Positions 18,235-27,191 of a stretch of DNA of 64,000 nt are shown here, piece after piece; position 1 is the stretch's first letter, and each line of letters starts with the position of its first letter. A program made the position numbers and the translations under genes. Under the pieces are notes generated by a model. It made no database searches. It saw only the letters and a program-made list of their open reading frames with translations, and was not told where the DNA came from. The stretch is from NCBI GenBank assembly GCA_029261795.1, contig JAJDAP010000026.1, positions 62,001 to 126,000 on the forward strand, read 5' to 3'. The stretch is from Deltaproteobacteria bacterium (GTDB lineage Bacteria > Myxococcota_A > UBA9160 > UBA6930).

Positions 18235-19104
18235 TCAGTCGTAGCCGAGCGCCTTCAATCGATTCGGCTTCTTCGTCCATTTGGGCTCGACCTTCACCCA
18301 GAGCTCCAGGTGGACGCGGGTATCGAGCATGGCCTCGATGGCGGCCCGGCTTCGTTGCCCCAGCAGTTTGATCATCGCGCCGCCCTTGCCCACCACCATG
18401 CCCTTCTGGGACTTCCGCTCGACGATCAGGTTGGCCTGGATGCGGATCATCTCGGGACGCGTCTCGTCGAAGGCCAGGATCTCGACGGCCGTGCTGTAGG
18501 GCAGCTCCTGGCCCAGCTCCTCGAACACGGCCTCGCGGATCAGCTCAGCGGCCAGGAAACGCATGGGCCGGTCGGTGATCTCGTCCGGGCCATAGAACGG
18601 CGGCGACTCGGGCAACGCGTCGACGAGCCGTTCGATCAGGGTATCGACGCCCGCTCCCGTCTCCGCAGAGATTTCGAGTGCACCGCTGATGCCATGCGCG
18701 CGTCCCCGCGCCAGATCCTGCTTCGTGGCCACGATGATCACGCGGGCACCCCGACGCTCGAGCCGCTCGACCAGCGCGTCATGTCCCTCGTCCCAACCCG
18801 GACCCGGGTCCACCAGCAGGACCGCGGCGTCGCAATCCTCCGCCACGCGATCGACGATCTCGTTGAGCGCCTTGTTCAGCGATTTTCCGCTCGTATGGAA
18901 GCCCGGCGTATCGAGCAGCAGCAACTGCGCGGCGTCCGTGTTCAGGATGCCCAGGATCCGGCTGCGCGTGGTCTGGGGTTTGCGCGTCACGATCGCGAGC
19001 TTCTCGCCTAGCAACCGATTCAAGAGCATCGACTTTCCCGCGTTCGGGCGGCCGAGCAGCGCTACGACCCCGGCACGGTGGGCACTCGTCGAAGAAGCAC
19101 TCAT
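18235..19104 (-). CDS. era: GTPase Era
   Basis: A 289-residue ribosome-assembly GTPase that binds the 3' end of 16S rRNA. The G domain has GRPNAGKS, LLDTPGFH and TKQD (in place of NKxD), and the C-terminal KH domain has VERKSQKGMVVGKGGAMIK. The start is the ATG at 19104, which overlaps the rnc stop as ATGA; an open frame continues upstream but is the antisense-like shadow of rnc. TKQD for NKxD is tolerated in the family. It is the last gene of the long co-directional run from 35.7 kb. Confidence 0.95.
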   Translation of the reverse strand: MSASSTSAHRAGVVALLGRPNAGKSMLLNRLLGEKLAIVTRKPQTTRSRILGILNTDAAQLLLLDTPGFHTSGKSLNKALNEIVDRVAEDCDAAVLLVDPGPGWDEGHDALVERLERRGARVIIVATKQDLARGRAHGISGALEISAETGAGVDTLIERLVDALPESPPFYGPDEITDRPMRFLAAELIREAVFEELGQELPYSTAVEILAFDETRPEMIRIQANLIVERKSQKGMVVGKGGAMIKLLGQRSRAAIEAMLDTRVHLELWVKVEPKWTKKPNRLKALGYD

Positions 19105-19778
19105 GACCGCTCCTTGGCGCGTTCGAGCGCGGCGGCTGCGGCAGCTCGTTCGGCGGCCCGCTTGCTGCGCCCCTGGCCCTCGCCCCAGCCCTCGCCGCGG
19201 ACTTCGACGGCCAGGGTGAAGCGATCCTCGGCGTCGTCCACCAGGTTGTCGTCGACGAGGACATAGCGCGGCGTCGCGCCCAGCTCGACGTGGGCCCATT
19301 CCTGGAACGCGGTCTTCGGGTCGCGCTCGAGCACCGCCTCGTCGTCGAGCAGTGAACCGAACAATTCCTCCGCCAGCGCAAAGACCGGATCGATTCCCGC
19401 GTCGAGATAGAGTGCGCCGAGTACGGCCTCGAAGCAGTTGGCCAGCACGCTGTCCTTCTCGTCGCCCCTGGACTGCAGCTCGGTGCGACCGAGTCGGATC
19501 TCCGAGCCGAGCGAGAGCTCGCGCGCCCGAGCCGCCAACGATTCCTTGTTGACGAGCGCGGCTCGCGCCCGGGTCAGCTTGCCCTCGTGCCACTCGGGAT
19601 GTCGAACGAACAACATCTCGCCGATCACCAGATCGAGTACCGCATCACCCAGGAACTCGAGCCGCTCGTTGCCGCGGGTTCCATCGATCTCGTACGCCGC
19701 AGAAGGATGGGTCATTGCCTTTTCGAGGAGCCCGGCATCCTTGAACTCGTGGCCCAGGCGTTCCATCAGCGCATTCAT
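19101..19778 (-). CDS. rnc: Ribonuclease III
   Basis: A 225-residue double-stranded-RNA endonuclease that processes rRNA precursors. The N-terminal RNase III domain holds the signature NERLEFLGDAVL with the metal-binding Glu and Asp, and the second acidic motif NCFEAVLGALYLDAG. The C-terminal dsRNA-binding domain (about 155-225) ends in the basic SKRAAERAAAAAALE helix. It overlaps mnmA upstream and era downstream by four bases each (ATGA), so the three are translationally coupled; rnc-era pairing is conserved widely. Confidence 0.96.
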   Translation of the reverse strand: MNALMERLGHEFKDAGLLEKAMTHPSAAYEIDGTRGNERLEFLGDAVLDLVIGEMLFVRHPEWHEGKLTRARAALVNKESLAARARELSLGSEIRLGRTELQSRGDEKDSVLANCFEAVLGALYLDAGIDPVFALAEELFGSLLDDEAVLERDPKTAFQEWAHVELGATPRYVLVDDNLVDDAEDRFTLAVEVRGEGWGEGQGRSKRAAERAAAAAALERAKERS

Positions 19779-20890
19779 GTCCGAAGTTCGCTTCGGGCGC
19801 GTTCGCGGCCAGCCTGTCCGCTGTCTGAAGGCCGAAGCCTTCCCGCGATCCAGCCGCCCCCGAGCACGCGGTCCCCGTCGAAGAAGACGGCGGCCTGGCC
19901 TGGCGCGACGGCCCTCACCGGTTCGTCGAAGCGGACGATGGCACTGCGCTGCCCGTCGGGCACGATGGTCGCGGCGACGCCCCCGTGTTGATGACGAACC
20001 TGGACGCTGCCGCGAAGCGACTGCTGCGGCCCGGGATCGAAGGTCCAGGAGACGGCCTCGACGCGCGCCTCCGAGCAGCCGAGCGCGACCTCATCGCCCA
20101 CGATCACGCGATTCCGCTCCGCATCGAGTTCGACGACATAACGCTTCTCTCCCCCGGAGAGCGCCAGCCCCTTGCGCTGGCCCACGGTGAAGTGGTGGAT
20201 GCCGCCATGCTGGCCCAGCACGCGGCCGGCCTCGTCCACGATTTCGCCCTGCCCGGGTATCGCCTCCGGCCGCAGCTGCTCGACCACGCGCGCGTAGTCG
20301 CCATCGGGCACGAAGCAGATCTCCTGGCTCTCGGGCTTCTCGGCCGTCGCCAGACCCAGGCCCCGAGCCACGTCCCGCACTTCCTGCTTCGTCAACTCGC
20401 CCAACGGAAAGCGGATGTGAGCGAGCTGCTGCGCCGAGAGATTGAACAGGAAGTAGGACTGATCCTTCGAGCGATCCCGCCCGCGATGCAAGCTGGGCCC
20501 CTCGCCGCCGCGGCCGAGGCGCGCATAGTGCCCGGTCGCGACGGCATCCGCGCCGAGCGCGCGGGCGCGCTGAAGCAGGTGATCGAACTTGAAGCGCTTG
20601 TTGCAGGTCACGCACGGGATCGGTGTGCGACCCGCCAGGTAGGCGTCGGCGAAAGGCAGCGTCACCTCCTCGCGAAACTGGTCCTTGTAGTTGCCCACGT
20701 AGAACCGGATGCCGAGTTTGTCCGCCACGCGTCGGGCGTCGTCGGCATCATCGAGCGAGCAGCAGCGACTGTTGCTGCCCGCGAGATGCATCGTCATGCC
20801 GATGACCTCGTGTCCGGCCTCCTTGAGCATCGCGGCTGCCACCGAGGAATCGACGCCACCGCTCATTCCTACCACGATCCGCTGGCTCAT
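19775..20890 (-). CDS. mnmA: tRNA-specific 2-thiouridylase MnmA
   Basis: A 371-residue enzyme that installs sulfur at C2 of U34 in tRNA(Lys/Glu/Gln). The PP-loop motif is GMSGGVDSSV at the N-terminus; catalytic cysteines are in PCVTCNKRFKF and SQEICFVPDG, the pair that accepts and delivers persulfide sulfur. The ATG at 20890 overlaps the stop of the cysteine desulfurase (ATGA), which supplies the sulfur. This is an instructive pairing: sulfur donor and tRNA thiolase are translationally coupled. The C-terminal 25 residues are a poorly conserved tail. Confidence 0.96.
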   Translation of the reverse strand: MSQRIVVGMSGGVDSSVAAAMLKEAGHEVIGMTMHLAGSNSRCCSLDDADDARRVADKLGIRFYVGNYKDQFREEVTLPFADAYLAGRTPIPCVTCNKRFKFDHLLQRARALGADAVATGHYARLGRGGEGPSLHRGRDRSKDQSYFLFNLSAQQLAHIRFPLGELTKQEVRDVARGLGLATAEKPESQEICFVPDGDYARVVEQLRPEAIPGQGEIVDEAGRVLGQHGGIHHFTVGQRKGLALSGGEKRYVVELDAERNRVIVGDEVALGCSEARVEAVSWTFDPGPQQSLRGSVQVRHQHGGVAATIVPDGQRSAIVRFDEPVRAVAPGQAAVFFDGDRVLGGGWIAGRLRPSDSGQAGRERARSELRT

Positions 20891-22026
20891 CGTGGCACCG
20901 CCCGAACCCGAGCCACCAACTCGGGAAGCATCGCGACGACCCGCTCGATCTCGTCCGCCGTATTGCCCGGACCGACCGAGAAGCGCAGACAACCACGTGC
21001 CTGTTCCGGGGTCCGGCCCATCGCGGTCAAGACGTGGCTCGGGTCGATCGAACCCGAATGACAAGCCGCGCCGGCCGAGACGGCGACGCCCTCCCCGTCG
21101 AGGACCTCGAGCAGGATCTCGCCGGCGGTGTCTTCGAACGCGACGTTCAACGAGTTCGGCAGCACGTGCTCGGGGTCTCCGTTGCGAACCACATCAGGCA
21201 CGCTCTTGCGAATCCCCTCCCACAGCCGATCGCGCAGGGCGCGCACATGTTCGGTCCGCGCGTCCAGCTCGGCCTCGGCCAGGGCGCAGGCAGCACCCAG
21301 CCCGACGATACCGGCAAGATTCTCGGTGCCGCCGCGTCGGCGCTTCTCTTGGGGCCCCCCGTGCAGGTAGGGATGCACCGGCGCACCCCGTGCGACCAGG
21401 AAACCCGCCCCCTTCGGTCCATTGAACTTGTGCGCCGAACCCACCAGCCAGCGGGCTCCGAGCGCGTTCACGTCGATCGGGATCTTGCCGACGGCCTGGG
21501 TCGCATCGACGTGCAGCGGCACGTCACGCTCGGCAGCGACGGCCGCGATCGCGGCGACGTCCTGGACCACACCGGTCTCGTTGTTGGCGAGCAGGATCGA
21601 AACCACCGCCGTGTCATCGCGAAGCGCCGCCCGCACCGATTCCGGATCCACCCGACCGTCGGCGTCAACGGGTACGCGGGTAACCTCGACTTCGCCAGCG
21701 CGGGAGAGCACGGCGAGCGGCTCCTCGACCGAGGGATGCTCGACCGTGGTCGTTACCACGTGCTGGCCACGCCCTTCGCTGACCGCCATGGCCAGGACGG
21801 TGTTGTTGGATTCGGTGGCGCTTCCGGTGAAGATCACCTCGTCCGGCGCCGCTCCGAGCAGCTGGGCAACCTGCTCTCGCGCCTGTTCGAGCAGACGGCG
21901 CGCCGCAGACCCCTCGGCATGGGTGCTCGAGGGGTTTCCGTGGTGGTGGCGCAGGACGTCCAGCATGGCGTCGACGACTTCGTCGCGAACCGGCGTGGTG
22001 GCGTTGTGATCGAGATAGATCCGCAT
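20887..22026 (-). CDS. Cysteine desulfurase (NifS/IscS family)
   Basis: A 379-residue PLP enzyme converting cysteine to alanine plus enzyme-bound persulfide. Seen: YLDHNATTP at the start, the PLP lysine in SAHKFNGPKGAGFL, and the active Cys in SAGAACHSGSIDPSHVL. The short active-site loop and this Cys context are class I (IscS/NifS) features. It is directly coupled to mnmA, so tRNA thiolation is the most likely main use, with Fe-S assembly also possible; no IscU scaffold is nearby. Confidence 0.94.
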   Translation of the reverse strand: MRIYLDHNATTPVRDEVVDAMLDVLRHHHGNPSSTHAEGSAARRLLEQAREQVAQLLGAAPDEVIFTGSATESNNTVLAMAVSEGRGQHVVTTTVEHPSVEEPLAVLSRAGEVEVTRVPVDADGRVDPESVRAALRDDTAVVSILLANNETGVVQDVAAIAAVAAERDVPLHVDATQAVGKIPIDVNALGARWLVGSAHKFNGPKGAGFLVARGAPVHPYLHGGPQEKRRRGGTENLAGIVGLGAACALAEAELDARTEHVRALRDRLWEGIRKSVPDVVRNGDPEHVLPNSLNVAFEDTAGEILLEVLDGEGVAVSAGAACHSGSIDPSHVLTAMGRTPEQARGCLRFSVGPGNTADEIERVVAMLPELVARVRAVPR

Positions 22027-22040
22027 ACAGCGGACCGAAG

Positions 22041-23438
22041 CTACGAATCGCCACCATCGCGGTCAACGCCGGGCCCGGCCTCGAGCGCGTCGGCGCTGAC
22101 GCGCAGGCCATCCACGAGATCCCGCAGGTTCCGCGCCTCGCTGGCGAGCGCCGCGTTCTTGTCGACTTCGTCGAGGACGCCGGAGACCTCTCGGGCGACG
22201 TCCGGCACCGCGATGCTCGTATCCCGGGCCCCGCGAAGCGCCAGCAAGACATCCGAGACGCGGATCTGCTCCATCGGGCGGCCGATCATCACCCCGTTCG
22301 GTGGATCGCCGCAGGGCCTCACGATGCCGGCCTCCTGCAGCGCCACCAGCACGTCTCGCACGGTTCGGAGCGGGACGTTCAGCGCGTCCGAGAGCCGGTC
22401 CGCTGCCCAGGGCTCGCTGCCATCGCGGAACGAGCGCGCGCACTCGAGGGCGATGGCGAGGCCGATCGATTCTCGCGCGGCCGGCCCGGCCGGCGCCCCC
22501 TGCACCTCCCGGCGATACAACCCGAGCGTCTGACTGGCGTAGGCGACCTCGGCACCGAACAGCACGATCGCCCAGGAGAAGTAGATCCAGACCAACAACA
22601 ACCCGGCGGATGCCAGCCCCCCCAGGATCGCGTGGAATCGGGCCGAGACCTTGATGATGTCGACGTAGGCCACCTGGGCGAGCGTGAACAGCAACGCCGC
22701 CACGGCACCACCGATCAGCGCCGACCGCAGCTTGACAGTCGTGTTCGGTAGAAACCAGTAGAGGAATGAGAAGGCCATCACGAACAACAGAATCGGCGCG
22801 TATTGGAGGCCAGTGGCGTAGGCCTGCTCGATGCCGGGCAGATTCAGGAACCGTTGGACGACGGCTTCACTCTCGAGGCTGACGCGCAACGGCAGTGCGA
22901 TGCCCATCAGGATTGGGGCGATGATCATCACCGCCAGGTAGTCGGGGACTCGACGAGACCACGAGCGCTGGTCCGCTACGCCCCAGACGGCGTTGAGCGC
23001 CTTTTCGACGTTGCCGATGCCCCAGATCGTGGTGATGAGCAGGACACCGCCCCCGACGGCACCAAGGGTGCCGAACTCGAAATTCTCGAGTGTGTCGAGA
23101 ACGTTGGCTCGAATGTCCGCGGGGACGACACCGGCAAACTGATCGAACAGTTCGAGCACGATGTCCTCGCCCACGCCGAAGGCGTTCAGCGCGGCCAGCA
23201 CGATCGCGAGCAACGGGACCAGCGCGAAGAGCGTCAGATAGGTCAGCGAGTGGGCGCGCAACAGCAACTGATCGCGCACGAAGCCTTCGGCGATCACGAT
23301 CGAGAGCTGGACCATGGATCGGAGCCAACCGAGCGGCGCCGGCTGAAGCGGTTGGTCGCTCCAGAGATTCTCGGCGATGAATCGCCTGATGCGTGCGACG
23401 AATTCCTGCGAAGGATCGCTCCTGAAGAGAATGATCAT
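22041..23438 (-). CDS. YihY/BrkB-family membrane protein with C-terminal winged-helix-like region
   Basis: A 465-residue inner-membrane protein of the YihY (old 'RNase BN') family. About six transmembrane helices lie between residues 50 and 320, with the family motif HSLTYLTLFALVPLLA in the first helix. After residue 330 comes a soluble part (AADRLSDALNVPLRTVRDVLVALQEAGIV) that looks like a winged helix, seen also in deltaproteobacterial relatives. The ATG at 23438 is preferred, almost abutting the previous stop; a longer frame adds 38 unlikely residues. Function of the family is unknown; YihY itself is not RNase BN. Confidence 0.85.
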   Translation of the reverse strand: MIILFRSDPSQEFVARIRRFIAENLWSDQPLQPAPLGWLRSMVQLSIVIAEGFVRDQLLLRAHSLTYLTLFALVPLLAIVLAALNAFGVGEDIVLELFDQFAGVVPADIRANVLDTLENFEFGTLGAVGGGVLLITTIWGIGNVEKALNAVWGVADQRSWSRRVPDYLAVMIIAPILMGIALPLRVSLESEAVVQRFLNLPGIEQAYATGLQYAPILLFVMAFSFLYWFLPNTTVKLRSALIGGAVAALLFTLAQVAYVDIIKVSARFHAILGGLASAGLLLVWIYFSWAIVLFGAEVAYASQTLGLYRREVQGAPAGPAARESIGLAIALECARSFRDGSEPWAADRLSDALNVPLRTVRDVLVALQEAGIVRPCGDPPNGVMIGRPMEQIRVSDVLLALRGARDTSIAVPDVAREVSGVLDEVDKNAALASEARNLRDLVDGLRVSADALEAGPGVDRDGGDS

Positions 23439-23439
23439 G

Positions 23440-23811
23440 CTAGCCGCCGTCGCGAGTTCGAGCGGCCTCTGCCTTACATTCCTTCGGTCGTTCGCGAACC
23501 TCGAGTGAATCTCGAATTCCAGCCCAGGTGACGGGGCCGATCCCCCGCACACGCCGGATCTCGGCGGCCGTGCAGAAGGGCCGGTCCGCCAGGATCGCGG
23601 CCGCGCGCTTCCGCCCGATCCGCGGCAACACCTGCAACGCGGCCTCGGGTGCCCGATTGGGATCGAGTCGTCCGCCCCAGAGCAGATGCTCGACGCCCTC
23701 GCCGGTGGGCTGCGCCGGCCGAGCGCCCGGAAGGGGCGCCGGCACGGCCTCGATCAGCCACAGCCATGCGAGCAGGAAAAGCCCTGCTCGTAGAGCGCGT
23801 TCGGCGCGCAT
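23440..23811 (-). CDS. Helix-hairpin-helix (ComEA-like) secreted or anchored protein
   Basis: A 123-residue protein with an N-terminal hydrophobic segment (LRAGLFLLAWLWLIEAVPAP, signal or anchor) followed by two helix-hairpin-helix motifs: LQVLPRIGRKRAAAILADRP and IRRVRGIGPVTWAGIRDSL. This is the ComEA DNA-receptor HhH pattern (LDPNRAPEAALQ precedes it). In competent bacteria ComEA binds incoming DNA outside the inner membrane. No other competence gene is in the window, so the role is only suggested. It ends one base before the YihY start. Confidence 0.75.
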   Translation of the reverse strand: MRAERALRAGLFLLAWLWLIEAVPAPLPGARPAQPTGEGVEHLLWGGRLDPNRAPEAALQVLPRIGRKRAAAILADRPFCTAAEIRRVRGIGPVTWAGIRDSLEVRERPKECKAEAARTRDGG

Positions 23812-23853
23812 GTGAAGGAATTACCCGAGGGACCGGGTTGAGAAACAGGTCGT

Positions 23854-25098
23854 TCAGCCCTCGGAGCGAGGCTCCGAGGCGCCATCTTCAACGAACGCCT
23901 GGTGCAGGGCCCGCACGGCAAGTTCGGTGTACTTCTCTTCGATCACCACCGAGATCTTGATCTCGCTGGTTCCGATCATCTGGATGTTGATCGATTCCTG
24001 CGCCAGGACATCGAACATCTTGGCAGCCACGCCGGCATGATCCGTCATGCCGAGGCCAACCACCGAGACCTTGGCGATGTCGGGATCTCCCTCGACCGTG
24101 GCATCCCCGCCCAGCGTCGGCGCCAGTTCGTTCGCCAACTGGATGGCACGTTCGTACTCGGGCTTCGGAACCGTGAAGGTCATGTCCGTCGAACCATCGT
24201 GCGAGACGTTCTGAACGATCATGTCGACCACGATGCCCGCCTCGGCGAGGCCGCCGAACAGGGCACCGGCCATGCCGGGCGTATCCTTCACGCCTCCGAC
24301 GCGAATCTTTGCCTCGTTCCGGTTGTAGGTCACCCCGGAGACCACGAGCCGCTCCATCACATCCTCCTCGCGCGTCACCCAGGTGCCTTCCGCCTCGTGG
24401 AACGAGGAGCGCACGTGGATGGGCATTCCGTATTGCATCGCAAACTTCACGGACCGTACCTGTAGGACCTTCGAGCCGAGACTCGCGAGTTCCAGCATCT
24501 CGTCATAGGAGATCTGAGCGAGCTTGTGCGCTGCGCCGACCATGTTGGGATCGGCGGTAAAGACGCCGTCGACATCGGTGTAGATCTCGCAGACGTCGGC
24601 CTCGAGGGCGCAGGCGACGGCCACAGCCGAGGTATCCGAGCCGCCTCGGCCGAGGGTCGTGATGTTGCCGTCCGCATCGGTTCCCTGGAAACCGGCGATG
24701 ACCGCGACCGCGTTCCCGTCGAGCACCTTGCGTACCCGGTCGGCGTCGATGCTCTCGATCCGGGCATTGCTATGCGACGTGTCCGTACGCATCCCGAGCT
24801 GAGCCCCGGTGAAGCTGACGGCATCGTGACCCAGGGCATGAATCGCCATCGAGAGCAGCGCGATCGTCTTCTGCTCGCCCGTCGAGACCAGCACGTCGTA
24901 CTCGCGATCGCTGCGCTCGGGGCCACCCAGTTCGTCCGCCAGGGCGACCAGCGCATTGGTTTCCCCGGACATGGCCGACACGATCACGACCACCCGATGA
25001 CCGGCCTGTTGGGTCGCCACCACGCGGCGCGCGACATTCCGGATGCGCTCGGCATCGCCGACACTGGTGCCGCCAAATTTCTGGACGATCAAGGACAT
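23854..25098 (-). CDS. lysC: Aspartate kinase
   Basis: A 414-residue aspartokinase, first step from aspartate to lysine, threonine and methionine. The kinase domain opens with QKFGGTSVGDAERI and has GRGGSDTSAVAVACAL; two C-terminal ACT domains (about 265-335 and 345-405) carry the allosteric sites. Length is that of the monofunctional lysine/threonine-inhibited type. GGAGAG precedes the ATG at 25098. It overlaps the tsaE stop by 10 bases, placing an amino-acid gene inside a cell-envelope/tRNA operon. Confidence 0.95.
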   Translation of the reverse strand: MSLIVQKFGGTSVGDAERIRNVARRVVATQQAGHRVVVIVSAMSGETNALVALADELGGPERSDREYDVLVSTGEQKTIALLSMAIHALGHDAVSFTGAQLGMRTDTSHSNARIESIDADRVRKVLDGNAVAVIAGFQGTDADGNITTLGRGGSDTSAVAVACALEADVCEIYTDVDGVFTADPNMVGAAHKLAQISYDEMLELASLGSKVLQVRSVKFAMQYGMPIHVRSSFHEAEGTWVTREEDVMERLVVSGVTYNRNEAKIRVGGVKDTPGMAGALFGGLAEAGIVVDMIVQNVSHDGSTDMTFTVPKPEYERAIQLANELAPTLGGDATVEGDPDIAKVSVVGLGMTDHAGVAAKMFDVLAQESINIQMIGTSEIKISVVIEEKYTELAVRALHQAFVEDGASEPRSEG

Positions 25099-25586
25099 CG
25101 TTCTCTCCAGCGCCCGAGCACCTGCTCGGACACGCTACCGGGCCCACCGAGGGCCTGGGCCTCGACCGCGCGCTCCTCGGGATCGGCGGCGGCGGGTTCC
25201 ATGCGAACCTCGATCCGATCATCCGGCAGATCTCGGGGGAAGCGGTCGGCCCATTCGGCGAGCAGCAAAGTACCCGGTGCCAGCCAATCCGCGAGCCCCG
25301 CCATCTCGAGCTCGAGCCCGTCGGCGACGCGGTAGAAATCTGCGTGGACCAGGCGTTCGACGGGAGCCGCCGCCGAGAGCGGGAACTCGCCCGCAATCAC
25401 GAAGGTCGGGCTCGAGAGCACGCCGGGATCGATCCCGAGGCCGCTCGCCAGCCCCTTCGCGAAAACGGTCTTCCCGGCACCGAGCGGGCCTACCAGGCCC
25501 ACGACGCCGCCTTCGGAGACCAACGCTGCGGCCAGGCCTGCGGCCAGGGCCCGGGTGTCAGCGGGGTTCCGGGAAATCCAACGCAT
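25089..25586 (-). CDS. tsaE: tRNA threonylcarbamoyladenosine biosynthesis ATPase TsaE
   Basis: A 165-residue P-loop ATPase needed for t6A37 in ANN-decoding tRNAs, working with TsaB and TsaD. Walker A is GPLGAGKTVFAKGL near residue 35, followed by SSPTFVI and HADFYRV, all family signatures, and LLLAEWADRF as Walker B. The ATG at 25586 is chosen because the family begins about 20 residues before the P-loop; the frame extends upstream antisense-like inside nnr. It overlaps the 3' end of nnr by 29 bases, a conserved pair. Confidence 0.93.
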   Translation of the reverse strand: MRWISRNPADTRALAAGLAAALVSEGGVVGLVGPLGAGKTVFAKGLASGLGIDPGVLSSPTFVIAGEFPLSAAAPVERLVHADFYRVADGLELEMAGLADWLAPGTLLLAEWADRFPRDLPDDRIEVRMEPAAADPEERAVEAQALGGPGSVSEQVLGRWRERCP

Positions 25587-27177
25587 CCGCTGCTCCCGAG
25601 GGCGTTGGCGAAGCCGCCCGGCGAAGCGCCTCCAGTGTCCCGGGAATCGCAGCCGCCAACTCGCTGGCGAGCAGACCCGCCGGGCCGTGGCTGGCGCTCC
25701 AGGCATCCGCGGTCGCGCCGTGCACGAAGGCGGCCAGCGCCGCCGCTTCGAAGGCCTCCATCCCCTGAGCCAGGAAGCCGGCCACCATGCCGGCCAGCAC
25801 GTCTCCGCTGCCACCGGCTCCGAGCACGGGGCCCCCGGTCGGGTTGATCAAGATCCGGCCCGCCGGTTCGGCGATCACCGTGCCGGCGCCCTTGAAGACC
25901 ACGATGGCGCCGGTTCGTTCGGCGAGCCTACGTGCAGACGCGACCCGGTCGCGGTTCAACTCGGCAGCTTGAGCGCCTAGCAACTGGCCGGCCTCGCCCG
26001 GGTGTGGCGTCAGGATGGTGGGCGCCGGGCGCTCGACGAGCAGGCCCGGATCTTCTGCGAAGGCACTGATTCCATCGGCGTCCAGTACCAGGGGCTTCGA
26101 GATCGCGAGTGCGATATCGCGAACCAGCGCCTGGGTCTCGCGGCCTCGGCCGAGGCCGGGACCGATGAGCGCGGTGGTACGCGCCTCGGCGAACTCGAGG
26201 AGTGCTTTCTCTCCAGCCCTCGCGAGTTCCCGCGTATCGGTCTCGGGTAGCGGCGCGGTCATCGCCTCGATGCAGCAGGCTTCGATCACCGGATTGGTGC
26301 TGACCGGGCAGCCGATCGTCACCAGACCGGCACCGACGCGGTGGGCGCCAGCGGCCGCCAGAACCGCCGCCCCGGTCTTGCCCTCACTCCCGGCGACCAG
26401 CAGCAAGTGTCCGAAGCTGCCCTTGTGGGCACTGGCTGGGCGTTCGGGAATTCGTTCGCCCGCGGCGGCCCGACTCCAGAGCCGGACCCCGGGCACGACC
26501 CCAGGGCACTCCTCTGCGATCCCGATGCGCGCGACCAGGACCCGGCCGGCGAGGCTTCGCCCGGGTTCGAGGGCCAGCGCGATCTTCGGCAGGCCGAGCG
26601 TCACGGTGCAATCGACGGCCAGTGCATCGCCCATCGGTTGCCCGGTGTCGGCATGGATTCCAGACGGCAGATCGATCGCGATCACCCGGGCCTCCGGCCG
26701 TGCCGCCTGGATTCGTTCGAGGGCTTCCGCGGCAGCACCGGCCACGTTCCGCGACAGACCCGTCCCGAAGATGGCATCGACGACAACGGTGGCGGGGCCG
26801 AGCAGCGGCTCGGTCGAGAATCGAACGCCCAGCGTCTCTGCCCGTGCATGATTCAGCGCCGCATCGCCCCCCAGCTTGCTCGGCTCGAAGACAGGCCAGA
26901 TCGTCACCGGGATTCCGAGGTTGTGCAGGTGGCGTGCGACCACATAACCATCGCCCCCGTTGTTGCCGGCACCACAGGCCACCACGACCTCGCCGGCCTC
27001 GGGGATCTGGCGAAGCACCTCGCCTAGCACCGCGCGACCCGCGGTTTCCATCAAGACTTCGCCGGGGACCTCCAGCGTGTCGATCGTGTAGCGATCCAGT
27101 GCGCGCATCTCGGCGGCACTCACGAGCGGCCAGACCCGGGGCCGCGCGGATGCCGAAGCGGGTTCGCCCATGCTCAT
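25558..27177 (-). CDS. nnr: Bifunctional NAD(P)H-hydrate epimerase / ADP-dependent dehydratase
   Basis: A 539-residue repair enzyme for hydrated NAD(P)H. The N-terminal epimerase (YjeF-N, about 15-225) has GAGNNGGDGYVVARHL; the C-terminal dehydratase (ribokinase-like, about 240-530) has AHKGSFGHLLLVAG, LTPHPGEAGQLLG and the ATP-site GAGGSGDVLAGMVAGFLAQG. The start is one of two ATGs (27177 or 27171); no strong ribosome site separates them. A frame extending to 27282 is judged untranslated because it would run into the preceding gene. Confidence 0.94.
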   Translation of the reverse strand: MSMGEPASASARPRVWPLVSAAEMRALDRYTIDTLEVPGEVLMETAGRAVLGEVLRQIPEAGEVVVACGAGNNGGDGYVVARHLHNLGIPVTIWPVFEPSKLGGDAALNHARAETLGVRFSTEPLLGPATVVVDAIFGTGLSRNVAGAAAEALERIQAARPEARVIAIDLPSGIHADTGQPMGDALAVDCTVTLGLPKIALALEPGRSLAGRVLVARIGIAEECPGVVPGVRLWSRAAAGERIPERPASAHKGSFGHLLLVAGSEGKTGAAVLAAAGAHRVGAGLVTIGCPVSTNPVIEACCIEAMTAPLPETDTRELARAGEKALLEFAEARTTALIGPGLGRGRETQALVRDIALAISKPLVLDADGISAFAEDPGLLVERPAPTILTPHPGEAGQLLGAQAAELNRDRVASARRLAERTGAIVVFKGAGTVIAEPAGRILINPTGGPVLGAGGSGDVLAGMVAGFLAQGMEAFEAAALAAFVHGATADAWSASHGPAGLLASELAAAIPGTLEALRRAASPTPSGAADALDFPEPR

Positions 27178-27191
27178 TCGTTCGAGGACCG

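Noticed and set aside
19105-19593. Longer Era starting inside rnc
   Set aside because: The extension is Arg-rich shadow sequence of rnc; the ATGA overlap gives the natural start.
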